64,000 nt of DNA from Lentzea terrae (lineage in GTDB: Bacteria > Actinomycetota > Actinomycetes > Mycobacteriales > Pseudonocardiaceae): positions 98,448-162,447 of the forward strand of contig NZ_QFWW01000029.1 of the NCBI RefSeq assembly GCF_003265345.1, in the 5' to 3' direction. Positions within the stretch are counted from its first letter, which is position 1, and every line of letters begins with the position of its first letter. The position numbers were made by a program, and so were the translations under genes. Shown here one piece after another: positions 1-8,213 of the stretch. The notes beneath the pieces were generated by a model, which had not been told where the DNA came from, did no database searches, and saw nothing but the letters and a program-made list of their open reading frames with translations.

Positions 1-396
1 GGTTCCGGACGCCATGAGGTACAGCGGCAGCGCGAGCACGGTCTGCGGCACCATCACGGCAGCGAGGACCAGACCGAAGAGCTTTTCCTTGTGCCGGAAG
101 GCGTACTTGTCGAACGCGTAACCCGCGGCCATCGAGATGAACGCGCTCGCCGCGGCGCCGACGACCGCGTACAGGACGCTGTTCAGGTACCAGCGGCTGT
201 AGAGGCCCTTGTCCATCGCGAAGAGCTCTTCGACGTTGTCCACGAACGAGAAGTTGCTGAGGGACAACAGGTCGCTCTGGAACAGGGCGTCGACGTTCTT
301 GGTGGACGCGAGGAGCAGCCACAGCACCGGCAGCAGCGTGTAGAGCACCGCGACGCCGACGACGAAGTTGACCGTGGTGCGGCCGAGGAGGGTCAT
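1..396 (-). CDS. Carbohydrate ABC transporter permease, MalG type (partial)
   Basis: The gene runs off the left edge: its first 132 codons are present and the C-terminal part with the EAA coupling loop is missing. The readable part begins MTLLGRTTVNFVVGVAVLYT, a first membrane helix, followed by an extracytoplasmic stretch and further helices, as in MalG-type inner-membrane subunits of sugar importers. Its ATG shares one base with the stop codon of the upstream permease gene (TGATG), so the two are translationally coupled. It would form the channel together with the MalF-type partner next door. The substrate cannot be read from sequence. The family is clear from the partner genes. Confidence 0.88.
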   Translation of the reverse strand, partial: MTLLGRTTVNFVVGVAVLYTLLPVLWLLLASTKNVDALFQSDLLSLSNFSFVDNVEELFAMDKGLYSRWYLNSVLYAVVGAAASAFISMAAGYAFDKYAFRHKEKLFGLVLAAVMVPQTVLALPLYLMASGT

Positions 397-1271
397 CAGG
401 CGGCCTTCCTGTTCGTCCAGCGCGTGACGCCGTAGGAGAGCGCGATCGTGAAGGCCAGCAGGATCACGGACGCGGCGGCGGCGAGGCCGTAGTTGTTGCG
501 GGTGAAGGCGGCGTCGTAGATGTACATGCTCGGCGAGAACCTGGCGCTGATCATCGGGGTGGACTGGCTGAGCAGCACGGGTTCGGTGAACAGCTGCAAC
601 GCCCAGATGAGCGTGAAGATGCCGACTGTGACGATCGCGCCGCGCACCAGCGGTGTCTTGATCCGGACGGCCTGCTTGACCGGACCCGCACCGTCCACAA
701 CGGACGCTTCGAGCACCTCCCGCGGCACGGCCTGGAGAGCGGCGTAGAAGATCACCATGTTGTAGCCGAGGTTGCTCCACAGCGCGATGTTCACGATCGA
801 CGGAAGCACGGTGTTGATGCCGAGGAAGTTGAGGTGGATGTCGCCACGAGCGAACAGGTCGATGATCGGGCTCAGCCCGGGCGTGTAGAGGTAGAGCCAG
901 ATCAGGGCCGCGATGATGCCGGGCACCGCGTGCGGCAGGTACAGCCCCATCTGGGCCCAGCCGCGCAGCTTCGCGACGCCGGAGTCCAGCAGCAGCGCGA
1001 GGGCCAGCGCGCCGATGACCATGATCGGGATGTAGATCAGGCAGTACAGCACGACGGTGAGCAGGCCGCCCCGGAACGTCGGATCGCTCAGCACCGCCAC
1101 GTAGCTGCGGACGCCGACGAAGACCGTGCTCTCCGGACCGAACCCGAGGCCGGGCTGGTCCTGGGCGAAGAAGCTCAGCCAGATCGCGGTCCCCGTCGGG
1201 ATCAGGAACACCGTGACCAGCAACAGCAGGAACGGCGCCATCAGCACGGCACAGGCGAGTTTGCCCTTCAC
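396..1271 (-). CDS. Carbohydrate ABC transporter permease, MalF/UgpA type
   Basis: A 291-residue membrane protein, normal length for a short MalF/UgpA-type permease, with about six hydrophobic helices. The first is at residues 6-28. An EAA-like loop, EASVVDGAGPVKQAVRIKTP, lies near residues 190-210, where the ATPase docks. It moves a sugar across the cytoplasmic membrane together with the MalG-type subunit and the binding lipoprotein encoded on either side. It starts inside the stop codon of the binding-protein gene (ATGA overlap). No ATPase gene is visible, so the importer probably borrows a shared MsiK-type ATPase, as is usual in actinomycetes (inference). Confidence 0.92.
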   Translation of the reverse strand: MKGKLACAVLMAPFLLLLVTVFLIPTGTAIWLSFFAQDQPGLGFGPESTVFVGVRSYVAVLSDPTFRGGLLTVVLYCLIYIPIMVIGALALALLLDSGVAKLRGWAQMGLYLPHAVPGIIAALIWLYLYTPGLSPIIDLFARGDIHLNFLGINTVLPSIVNIALWSNLGYNMVIFYAALQAVPREVLEASVVDGAGPVKQAVRIKTPLVRGAIVTVGIFTLIWALQLFTEPVLLSQSTPMISARFSPSMYIYDAAFTRNNYGLAAAASVILLAFTIALSYGVTRWTNRKAA

Positions 1272-2566
1272 CGCTCGACCTCCTCTGTGGACAGTCCGAG
1301 CGCTTTGAGGTCGGGCATGGTGCCGCTCTGGGCTGCTCGCACGGCGTCGATCAGGGTGCCTTCACCCGCACCGGCTTTCGCGAAGCCGTCCTGCATGACC
1401 CGTTGGGTGGCCGTCATCCGCGGCCCCCACACCCAGCCGTCCCGGATCTTGTCGGCCTCCTGTTTGAAGAGCCCGTAGACGTCCTGGCCGCCGTAGTACT
1501 CGCCGGGGAACGCCTTGGCGCCCGTGTCGACCAGGCCGGGAGCGACCGGGTACTGGCTGCTGGTGCCGCTCTTGAGGCGTGCGGTGAGCGCGGCGGGGTG
1601 GGTGGTCTGCCACTCGATGAACTCCATGGCTGCCTCGGGTTGCGCGGAGTCCTTGGTGACCGCGAACGTCGAACCGCCGTGCGTGCCGACCACCGGCTCG
1701 TCCCAGACCGGCATGGGGGCGATGCGCCACTTGCCCTTCTGGCCCGGCCGCGCCCGCATCTGCGCGCCCGCGTCCCACGCGCCGCTCAGCCTGGTCAGGA
1801 TCAGGTCCTGGCCGAGCTGGGCGTCGTGCTGCTTGCTGTCGCTCGCGTTGCGGTACACCAGATCCTCGTCGATCAGGCCCTGCCAGTAGGCGGCGACCTT
1901 CTTCGTCGGGGTGTCCGCGAGCGAGACCTGCCACTTGCCGTTGCTCGTGTCGAACCACCTCGCGCCGGCCTGCCAGGCGAAGCAGGCGAACTGCATGGCG
2001 CCGTCGGTCGGGAACAGCACGAGCTTCTTGGTGGGGGACTTGGCTTTGACGGCTCTGGCGAGTTCGGTGAACTCGTCCCACGTCGCGGGGATCCGGAAAC
2101 CGTTGGCCTCGAACAGGTCCGCGCGGTAGTGCAACACCATCGGCTCGATGTCGAGGGGGACGCTGAACACGCGGTTGTCGAACGTCGTGAGCTTGAGCGC
2201 CTGGGGCAGCAGCTTCTGCTTGAGGCGGTCGGTGACGAGGTCGGTGATGTCGCGGGCCACACCGTCGATGGCGTAGCCGGGCACCTGCGGGTACTCGATG
2301 GTGGCGACGTCGGGTGCGTTGCCGGCACGAGCGGCGTTGCTGAGCTTCGCGTAGCCGCCCTGACCGCCGGAGGGGATCTGCTGGAAGATCACCTTGATGC
2401 GGTTCTGCGAGGAGTTGAACGCGTCGACGACCTGCTGGCTACCGCGCAGTGCCGACCAGAACGTGATCTCGACCGGGCCCCCGGTACCGCGGCGTTGCGG
2501 AGTGGAACAGGCCGCCAGCGGTGCCGTGAGACCTGCCGCGAGGAGGGTGCGACGACTCAGGCGCAT
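1268..2566 (-). CDS. Extracellular sugar-binding lipoprotein (family 1 SBP)
   Basis: A solute-binding protein of about 432 residues that delivers a sugar or oligosaccharide to the adjacent permeases. The N-terminus MRLSRRTLLAAGLTAPLAAC carries a twin-arginine-like SRRTLL stretch and an LAAC lipobox, so it should be lipid-anchored outside the membrane. The body has the WSALRGSQQVVDAFN opening and GGSTFAVTKDS region typical of family 1 binding proteins. The ATG at 2566 is preferred over the one at 2575, because a CAGGA ribosome site sits 7-9 bases before it. It is second in the operon, directly after the regulator. Specificity is unknown. Confidence 0.9.
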   Translation of the reverse strand: MRLSRRTLLAAGLTAPLAACSTPQRRGTGGPVEITFWSALRGSQQVVDAFNSSQNRIKVIFQQIPSGGQGGYAKLSNAARAGNAPDVATIEYPQVPGYAIDGVARDITDLVTDRLKQKLLPQALKLTTFDNRVFSVPLDIEPMVLHYRADLFEANGFRIPATWDEFTELARAVKAKSPTKKLVLFPTDGAMQFACFAWQAGARWFDTSNGKWQVSLADTPTKKVAAYWQGLIDEDLVYRNASDSKQHDAQLGQDLILTRLSGAWDAGAQMRARPGQKGKWRIAPMPVWDEPVVGTHGGSTFAVTKDSAQPEAAMEFIEWQTTHPAALTARLKSGTSSQYPVAPGLVDTGAKAFPGEYYGGQDVYGLFKQEADKIRDGWVWGPRMTATQRVMQDGFAKAGAGEGTLIDAVRAAQSGTMPDLKALGLSTEEVER

Positions 2567-2599
2567 GGATCGCATCCTGATCGCCTGATCGGTTTTGCG

Positions 2600-3628
2600 T
2601 CAAGAAACGGTCAAACGCTCAGTCGATGACCGGATCTTCAACTCGGGCAGCAACTCGATGCGTTCCGCCGTCTGGGCCGGGCTGCTCAGCTGCTGCAGCA
2701 ACAACTGCGCGGCCACCCTGCCGACCTCGGTCTTGGGCGGTGCGACGGCCGTCAGCGGGATGCTGCCCAACGCCGCCACGACGTCGTCGTACGCCACGAC
2801 CGAGCACCGCTCCGGCACCTTGATCCCGGCCTCCGCGAGCTGCTGGACCAGCATCAACGCGTCCACGTCGCCGTGTAGGATCGTCGCGGTCGCCCGGTGC
2901 GCCCGCAGGATGCCGACCAGCCCGGTGTCGGGCGAACTGCCGACGGTGATCGCGTCTTCGAGGTCCTTCGAGATCTCCCGGAAAGCCGCCCTGAGTGCCC
3001 GAGCCGTCGGGCTGTCGTCGCGCGCCGCCAGCACGATCCGCCGGTGACCGAGATCCGTCAGGTGCTGCACGGCCAGGTGCATGCCGTACCAGTGGTCCGA
3101 GCACACCGAGTTCATCGCGCGGAGCCGCCCGCTCGGCCGGCGTTCCATCAGGACCGTCGGCACACCGGTCTCGGCGAGCCAGCCGTCCGCTCGTTCTTCC
3201 TCGTGCGTGCGCCATCGCGGTGCGATCAGCAGCCCTTGCACCGGCTCCTGCAGCGCGCGCTCGACGATCGGCTGCTCGGCGCCCTTGACCTGCGGCGCGA
3301 TGTGCAGCACCACCCGCACGCCCGCTTCTTCGAGCACCTTGCGGGCGCCGTTCATCGTCTCGTACAGGTACGTGTGCCGTTCCGGCACGACCAACGCCAC
3401 CGCGCCGTTCGCCGCCTTGGCGGGCACCGGCTGTTCGACGGGGGTGAGCGAACGAGCGACTCCGTGCCCCCTGCGCAGCCGGCCGAGCCTGGCCAGCTCC
3501 TCGACGTCGCGCCGGATCGTGACGATCGAAACGTCCAGCTCGCTCGCCAGATCGCTCACCTTGACGGTGCCCCGCGACGCGACGACGGCCAGGATTCGCT
3601 GCCGCCTCGTGTCGCTGGGTTCGCGCAT
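2600..3628 (-). CDS. Transcription regulator with DeoR-type HTH and LacI-type sensor domain
   Basis: A 342-residue regulator. Residues 1-60 form a DeoR winged helix (RQRILAVVASRGTVKVSDLA, then SIVTIRRDVEELARLGRLRR). From about residue 75 the protein switches to a LacI/GalR-like periplasmic-binding fold: GLLIAPRW, HLTDLGHRRIVLAARDDSPT, and a C-terminal PPKTEVGRVAAQLLLQQL segment. The sensor would bind the imported sugar and release DNA. It is the first gene of the importer operon, 33 bases before the binding-protein start, so autoregulation is likely. Classical DeoR proteins carry a sugar-phosphate-sensing domain instead, so the combination is a hybrid, although it does recur in actinomycetes. 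Confidence 0.88.
   Translation of the reverse strand: MREPSDTRRQRILAVVASRGTVKVSDLASELDVSIVTIRRDVEELARLGRLRRGHGVARSLTPVEQPVPAKAANGAVALVVPERHTYLYETMNGARKVLEEAGVRVVLHIAPQVKGAEQPIVERALQEPVQGLLIAPRWRTHEEERADGWLAETGVPTVLMERRPSGRLRAMNSVCSDHWYGMHLAVQHLTDLGHRRIVLAARDDSPTARALRAAFREISKDLEDAITVGSSPDTGLVGILRAHRATATILHGDVDALMLVQQLAEAGIKVPERCSVVAYDDVVAALGSIPLTAVAPPKTEVGRVAAQLLLQQLSSPAQTAERIELLPELKIRSSTERLTVS
2601..2617 (-). promoter_or_regulatory. Candidate operator of the DeoR/LacI hybrid regulator
   Basis: On the minus strand the sequence reads CGTTTGAC CGTTTCTTG, an eight-base-spaced direct repeat of CGTTTGA/CGTTT. It overlaps the end of the regulator gene and lies just upstream of the binding-protein start. 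A closely similar repeat precedes the regulator at 3645-3659. DeoR-type HTH proteins often bind direct repeats, so the pair may be operators. This is inference from two matches only. Confidence 0.3.
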
Positions 3629-3644
3629 GGGTGCCCGCCCTGTT

Positions 3645-3659
3645 CGTTTGAGCGTTTTG
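3645..3659 (+). promoter_or_regulatory. Candidate operator upstream of the sugar operon
   Basis: CGTTTGAG CGTTTTG is a direct repeat with eight-base spacing, 17 bases upstream of the regulator start codon. It matches the repeat at 2601-2617, but in the opposite orientation relative to the operon. It is placed where an autoregulatory site would lie. Low confidence, as no promoter hexamers are obvious beside it. Confidence 0.3.
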
Positions 3660-3690
3660 TCGCGAGCATAACCCGGCGAACGTCAGATCA

Positions 3691-4569
3691 TCATTTCTGC
3701 GGGATGTCGGTGACGAGCCACCGGCCGTTCAGGTACCTGAGCCGGAACTCCTCTCCGACGACCGGGACTTCGCCGGCGAGAGTCACCCTGGCCGATTTCT
3801 CGTTCGACATCTTGACGGACGCGATCTCGATGTTCCTGAGCTGGTCGCGCTTCTCGGGTGACATGCGCTCGTGGTACTGCCGCACGCCTTCGGTGCAGCC
3901 GCCGACGCGGAAACCGAAGTTCGTCGCGTCACCGGTCTCGAGCAGCTTGCACGCGAGGTCCGCGTTCCCGACGCTCCAGGCGTCCAGGTAGGCGCGGGCC
4001 GACTCGCGAGCACCCTCCTCGCCCGCCTTGACGCCGATCTCCTCGATCTGGGCGTCCGGGTCGAGGGCGGGACGGTCGGGCTTGGTGCTCCGCACCAGGA
4101 AGACGATGGCCAGGACCAGCACGACGACCAGTACGACGCCGCCGAAGGCGAACTTCATGGTGCGCGACTGGTTCACCGCACCGCCGGCGATGACCGACCG
4201 CGTCATGGTGACGGCACCGGCCGCGTGAACGTTGGCCTGGTTCTGCACCATCGACTGGTCCGCGGTGCTCTGGGACACCACGACCGTGTTGACCGCCGCG
4301 GCCAGCTGTTCGGCGAACGCCGTGTCGGCGTTGGCCGCCTCGGTCAGCGCGTTGGCCGCCATGGCCTGGCGTTCCGGCGCCGACGGTTCCTCCTCCAGGC
4401 CGTCGAGCACGGCCTCGCCCAGCTTGGTCTGGCGGAGCTTGCCGGTCACGAGCCGGTGCAACCCGCCCGTGGCGCTGTCCTTGAGTTGATCGGCGGCGCC
4501 GGACGCGACCCCCACCAGGTAGGTGCTGATCAAGCCGATCGCTTGCGCTGCCAGTGCCGCGATGTCCAC
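3691..4569 (-). CDS. Membrane-anchored protein of unknown function
   Basis: The frame is open further upstream, but the convincing start is the GTG at 4569, preceded by GGGGAGAA, giving about 292 residues. The N-terminal half is soluble and alanine-rich. A segment NVHAAGAVTMTRSVIAGGAV (about residues 135-155) precedes a strong membrane helix (FAFGGVVLVVVLVLAIVFLV). The roughly 120-residue C-terminal region (ARAYLDAWSVGNADLACKLL, then a terminal strand RLRYLNGRWLVTDIPQK) resembles small NTF2/DUF4878-like extracellular domains. The function is not recognised. It stands alone between the sugar operon and a divergent SDR gene. Confidence 0.7.
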   Translation of the reverse strand: MDIAALAAQAIGLISTYLVGVASGAADQLKDSATGGLHRLVTGKLRQTKLGEAVLDGLEEEPSAPERQAMAANALTEAANADTAFAEQLAAAVNTVVVSQSTADQSMVQNQANVHAAGAVTMTRSVIAGGAVNQSRTMKFAFGGVVLVVVLVLAIVFLVRSTKPDRPALDPDAQIEEIGVKAGEEGARESARAYLDAWSVGNADLACKLLETGDATNFGFRVGGCTEGVRQYHERMSPEKRDQLRNIEIASVKMSNEKSARVTLAGEVPVVGEEFRLRYLNGRWLVTDIPQK

Positions 4570-4729
4570 GTTCGTTCTCCCCACAGCGGACGGACCAGCG
4601 ACGAAGGTAGCCAACCCTGGTCGTTCGCGTGACGGGTTCGGAGACGAACGACGCGAAAGTTGGCAGGCGCACCACCCACAGCGATTTCTCAGCAAGGCGG
4701 GGCTAGCTTCGGCGTCCGAGGGGGCAGAC

Positions 4730-5650
4730 ATGAAGATCGTGATTCCAGGCGGCACCGGGCAGATCGGTGGCGTGCTGCGCCGGGCGTTGACCAAGGCCGG
4801 GCACGAGGTGGTGATCGTCAGCCGCAGCAGTGGCGTGCGGTGGGACGGCCGGACGCTGGGCGCGTGGGCCCGCGAGGTCGACGGCGCGGACGTGGTGGTC
4901 AACCTGGCCGGACGGAGCGTGAGCTGCCGGTACACCAAGGAGAACCTCGCCGAGATGATGCGCTCGCGGGTCGAGTCGGCGCGGGTCGTGGGCGAGGCCA
5001 TCGCGAAGGCGGACAACCCGCCGAAGGTGTGGCTGCAGATGAGCACCGCGACGATTTACGCGCACCGGTTCGACGCGCCGAACGACGAGGTGAGCGGGAT
5101 CATCGGCGGGCACGAGCCGGGTGCGCCGGGCTACTGGGCGTTCAGCATCGACATCGCGAAGAACTGGGAGGCCGAGCTCGACAACGCGGACACCCCGCAC
5201 ACGCGCAAGGTCGCGCTGCGAGCGGCGATGGTGATGAGCCCGGACCGCGGTGGCGCGTTCGACCACCTGTCGTGGATCGCGCGACTCGGGCTCGGCGGCG
5301 CGGTCGGGGGTGGGCGGCAGTACATGTCGTGGATCCACGACGAGGACTTCGTGCGCGCGATCGCGCTGCTGATCAGGGAGCCGATCGCGGGACCGGTGAA
5401 CCTCGCCGCGCCCAACCCGTTGTCGCAGCAGGACTTCATGCGCGACCTGCGCAAGGCCTGGCGGGTGCCGGTGGGACTGCCCGCCACGAGGTGGATGGCG
5501 GAGATCGGGGCGGCCGTGATCGGGACCGACACCGAGCTGCTGCTGAAGAGCCGCCGGGTCGTGCCGACGCGGTTGCGGGAAGCCGGGTTCGAGTTCCACT
5601 TCCCGAACTGGGCGGAGGCGGCGCAGAATCTGGTGGAGCGCAGGAGGTGA
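4730..5650 (+). CDS. TIGR01777-family NAD-dependent epimerase-like protein
   Basis: A 306-residue extended SDR protein of the TIGR01777/YfcH group. The Rossmann motif GGTGQIGG is at residues 7-14, a RWDGRTLGAW strand follows, and NLAGRSVSCRYT with STATIYAHRF matches the family's cofactor region. The C-terminal block PVGLPATRWM...LLLKSRRVVPTRL is characteristic. The start is the ATG at 4730, since upstream open frame has no family similarity. The physiological substrate of this family is unknown. An AGGAGG site inside its last codons serves the nitrile hydratase gene that starts one base after its stop, so the four genes form one transcription unit. Confidence 0.88.
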   Translation: MKIVIPGGTGQIGGVLRRALTKAGHEVVIVSRSSGVRWDGRTLGAWAREVDGADVVVNLAGRSVSCRYTKENLAEMMRSRVESARVVGEAIAKADNPPKVWLQMSTATIYAHRFDAPNDEVSGIIGGHEPGAPGYWAFSIDIAKNWEAELDNADTPHTRKVALRAAMVMSPDRGGAFDHLSWIARLGLGGAVGGGRQYMSWIHDEDFVRAIALLIREPIAGPVNLAAPNPLSQQDFMRDLRKAWRVPVGLPATRWMAEIGAAVIGTDTELLLKSRRVVPTRLREAGFEFHFPNWAEAAQNLVERRR

Positions 5651-5651
5651 G

Positions 5652-5903
5652 ATGCCGAGGATCAACGACGTCGGCGGGCAGGACGGCTTCGGGCCGGTCG
5701 TGGAGGAACTGGACGAGCCCACCTTCCACGCGGACTGGGAAGCGCACGTCTTCGCCATGAACCGAGCCCTGATCGGGCGTGGCCTCTACAACCTGGACGA
5801 GTTCCGGGACGCCGTCGAGCGCACGATGTCGCACGAGTCGTCCTACTACGAGAACTGGTTCCGGGCGATCCAGACCCTGCTCGAGGAGAAAGGCCATGTC
5901 TGA
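5652..5903 (+). CDS. Nitrile hydratase beta subunit, N-terminal half (separate gene)
   Basis: An 83-residue protein that equals the N-terminal domain of nitrile hydratase beta. It opens MPRINDVGGQDGFGPV, continues with FHADWEAHVFAMNRAL and ends in the SSYYENWFRAIQTLLEEKG helix. In ordinary enzymes this is one part of a protein of about 220 residues. Here it is its own gene and overlaps the next by eight bases. The same split is known in toyocamycin nitrile hydratase (ToyJKL) and thiocyanate hydrolase. It should form the heterotrimeric unit with the two following products and help hold the substrate pocket at the alpha-beta interface. Confidence 0.9.
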   Translation: MPRINDVGGQDGFGPVVEELDEPTFHADWEAHVFAMNRALIGRGLYNLDEFRDAVERTMSHESSYYENWFRAIQTLLEEKGHV

Positions 5904-6162
5904 GCGGTACCGGATCGGCGACCGGGTGCGGACGTCCGATGTGGACCCCGACCACCACACGCGCCTGCCGCACTACGCACGCGGGAAGCGCGGCACGGTG
6001 CTCGACCGCGACGGCGTGCACCCGCTGGCGGACCTGCGCGCGCAAGGGATCGTTCAGGAGCAAGAGGTCTACCTGGTGAGGTTCACCGCGCAGGAACTGT
6101 TCGGGCAGGGTGACCACAGCGTCACGCTGTCCCTCTGGGAGGACTACCTCAGCGATGAGTGA
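5896..6162 (+). CDS. Nitrile hydratase beta subunit, C-terminal half (separate gene)
   Basis: An 88-residue protein that equals the C-terminal SH3-like barrel of nitrile hydratase beta (YRIGDRVRTSDVDPDHHTRL, PHYARGKRGTV, then VYLVRFTAQELFG and a final SVTLSLWEDYL). It starts at an ATG inside the end of the preceding gene and overlaps the alpha gene by eight bases, so the three polypeptides should be made in equal amounts. No frameshift is needed to explain the split, because each half has its own start, stop and overlap spacing. That supports a true three-subunit enzyme over a damaged gene. Confidence 0.9.
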   Translation: MSERYRIGDRVRTSDVDPDHHTRLPHYARGKRGTVLDRDGVHPLADLRAQGIVQEQEVYLVRFTAQELFGQGDHSVTLSLWEDYLSDE

Positions 6163-6745
6163 CGACCACGACGACTCCCCCATCGCCGCACGGGTGCGGG
6201 AGCTGGAAGCGATCCTGGAGGAGAAGGGGTTGCTGGACGCCCAGGAGCTCGATCGGGCGCTGGAGGCGTGGACGCACCGAGCCTCGCCCGCCAACGGGTT
6301 CCGGGTCGTGGCACGGGCGTGGGTGGACGACGGGTTCCGGGCCAGGCTGCTTCAGGACGCCAACGCGGCGTTGCCGGAGATCGGGTTGTCCATGGGCGGC
6401 GGGCTGCAGCCGCAACAGCTGCACGTCGTCGAGAACACCGAGCGCGTCCACAACGTGATCGTGTGCACGCTGTGCAGCTGCTACCCGATCGCACTGCTCG
6501 GGCCGTCGCCGACCTGGTACAAGAGCCCGGCCTACCGGTCCAAAGTGGTCAGTCACCCGCGCGAGGTGCTGGCGCAGTTCGGGCTGACCTTGCCGGAGAC
6601 CACCGAAATCCAGGTGTGGGACGCGAACGCGGAGTCGCGGTACCTGGTGCTGCCGCGCCGGCCGGAGAACACCGAGCACCTGACCGAGGACGAACTGACC
6701 AAGATGGTCACGCGCAACGGACTGATCGGCACCGCGGCGGTCTGA
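6155..6745 (+). CDS. Nitrile hydratase alpha subunit, cobalt type
   Basis: A 196-residue catalytic subunit that hydrates a nitrile (or a related substrate such as thiocyanate) to an amide. The metal claw VCTLCSC is at residues 103-109, with ligands Cys104, Cys107 and Cys109. Threonine rather than serine at position 105 marks the non-corrin cobalt type, and the two later cysteines are normally oxidised. The downstream YPIALLGPSPTWYKSPAYRS block is conserved. The last gene of the unit, it is followed by a strong hairpin. No activator or cobalt chaperone gene (P14K/NhlE-like) is visible nearby, which is unusual. The substrate cannot be decided between toyocamycin-type nitriles, thiocyanate and others. 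Confidence 0.93.
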   Translation: MSDDHDDSPIAARVRELEAILEEKGLLDAQELDRALEAWTHRASPANGFRVVARAWVDDGFRARLLQDANAALPEIGLSMGGGLQPQQLHVVENTERVHNVIVCTLCSCYPIALLGPSPTWYKSPAYRSKVVSHPREVLAQFGLTLPETTEIQVWDANAESRYLVLPRRPENTEHLTEDELTKMVTRNGLIGTAAV

Positions 6746-6760
6746 CCCGCCGCGGTGCCG
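6727..6760. terminator. Bidirectional hairpin terminator
   Basis: A perfect 14-base stem (CGGCACCGCGGCGG / CCGCCGCGGTGCCG) with a six-base loop. It lies at the junction of the convergent nitrile hydratase alpha and serine hydrolase genes and overlaps the last codons of the former. There is no strong T-tract, as is common for actinomycete terminators. Confidence 0.7.
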
Positions 6761-6767
6761 GTCGCTA

Positions 6768-8171
6768 CTAGATGTTCTTCATGATGTTGTCGATCGCCTT
6801 GCCGAGCTGCGCGTACTTCTGGGTGTACAGCACCGGGAACACGCCGGGCGGGTCGGCCGGGCGGTCGGCGTCCACGTAGTCGGTGCCCAGGTTGCAGAAC
6901 ACGACCACGACGTAGTTGCGCTTGTCCTTGCCGCGGAACGACTTCACGATGCCCGCGTCGGAACCGGTGGTGTCGACCCAGCCGGTCTTGTGCGCGAACG
7001 TCACCTCGGCCGCCTCGTTGCACGGGCGGACGTCGCGGTCGTACACCGCGTCGCCGACGGTCACGGTGCCGTCCGGCTTGATCCAGCGCGCCGGCACCTG
7101 CTGCGGGATGCCCTGCACCGGGTAGTCGCGGCCGCACCAGTTCGGCGTGGACAGCATCTCGTTGTGGCCCTGGCCCGCCAGCGTCTCCTGGAAGAACTTC
7201 CGCGACGAGTAGGACAGCTCGTTCTTCGTGACCTGCTTGCCCTTGTCGGTCGTCCAGAGCGTGCCGGCGCCGCCGTTGACCAGCAGCAGGAGCTTCGCGG
7301 TGTCGAGGCCGCTCATGTTCGAGCCGATCCAGCGCCCGCCGTTGCCGGGAATGGTGCCGGTGATCGTCAGCGTCTCCATGCCGAGGTCGACGAACGTCTT
7401 GTTGACGGCGTCCCACGCGTTGAGGTCGTGGATCATCTTGATCAGCGCGCAGGTCGACTCGTTCTGCGACTTGGTGATCATCTCGTCGAAGTGCTGCCGG
7501 ATCTTCTTCACCGACGGCCCGCCGCACGCCGGGCGCACCGGGTTCGGGTCGTAGACGTAGTCGGCGTCCAGGTCGACGCGGCCCTCGTCGGCCAGGCGCA
7601 GCACGCCGAAGCCCACCATCAGCTTGAGCACCGACGCCGGGTACGGCGAGGAGAAGTCGATCGGCGCGTTCTCGCGGCCGGCCAGCACGTCACGGGTGCC
7701 CTTGCCGCCGTTGACGTCCCACTCGGTGTCGTCCCACCAGCGGTAGCGCACCTGGTCGGTCGACAGGCCCTTGCGCTTGACCGGCACCACGACGCCGTTC
7801 GGGTACTGCGGGCTGAGCAGCACGTTCGCCACCGAAGCCGGCCGGCCGAACGCGTCGAGCTCGATGATCGCCGCGTCCATGTTCGGCGTCTGGTGCAACG
7901 GCTTGCCCGCCGCGGCGGCCATCCGCGCCTGCGCCCGGTTCATCAGCTCGGCCGGCGAGGCGTCGTACTTCTCCCGCGGACCCGCCGCCGACCGGGCCCC
8001 CGGCTCCGGTGGTGTCAGGTCGATGACGTCCTTGAAGTTCTGCGCGACGATCGCCGCACGCAGCTGCTCAGCCAATTTGTGGCTGTTCTCGGCCGCGGCG
8101 GCCACCGGCGCCAGTGCGGCACCCGTCAGCGTCAGCGCGGTGCACAGCACAGTGACGTGCTTGAGGTTCAT
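6768..8171 (-). CDS. Secreted serine hydrolase of the class A beta-lactamase fold
   Basis: An exported protein of about 467 residues. A signal peptide (VTVLCTALTLTGAALAPVAA) is followed by an extra N-terminal domain. A beta-lactamase-like core then shows SVLK (the SxxK nucleophile and lysine), SQNES at the SDN position, and HKTGW (the KTG triad). The glutamate general-base loop of true class A enzymes is not obvious and the length exceeds the usual 290 residues. It is more likely a penicillin-interacting carboxypeptidase or esterase-like hydrolase than a resistance enzyme (inference). The ATG at 8171 has a good GGGGAAG site. It may share a transcript with the lipoprotein and MFS genes upstream. 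Confidence 0.82.
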   Translation of the reverse strand: MNLKHVTVLCTALTLTGAALAPVAAAAENSHKLAEQLRAAIVAQNFKDVIDLTPPEPGARSAAGPREKYDASPAELMNRAQARMAAAAGKPLHQTPNMDAAIIELDAFGRPASVANVLLSPQYPNGVVVPVKRKGLSTDQVRYRWWDDTEWDVNGGKGTRDVLAGRENAPIDFSSPYPASVLKLMVGFGVLRLADEGRVDLDADYVYDPNPVRPACGGPSVKKIRQHFDEMITKSQNESTCALIKMIHDLNAWDAVNKTFVDLGMETLTITGTIPGNGGRWIGSNMSGLDTAKLLLLVNGGAGTLWTTDKGKQVTKNELSYSSRKFFQETLAGQGHNEMLSTPNWCGRDYPVQGIPQQVPARWIKPDGTVTVGDAVYDRDVRPCNEAAEVTFAHKTGWVDTTGSDAGIVKSFRGKDKRNYVVVVFCNLGTDYVDADRPADPPGVFPVLYTQKYAQLGKAIDNIMKNI

Positions 8172-8213
8172 GCACACTTCCCCAGTTCGAAGTGGATCTC
8201 AGACGAGCGTACT

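Noticed and set aside
3691..5046. 451-codon version of the membrane protein
   Set aside because: The first 159 codons are antisense to the TIGR01777 gene and Arg/Ser/Pro-rich; the GTG at 4569 has a ribosome site and begins the plausible protein.
6768..8171. Second class A beta-lactamase
   Set aside because: SxxK and KTG are present, but the protein is much longer and the Glu166 loop is not evident, so it is called a serine hydrolase.
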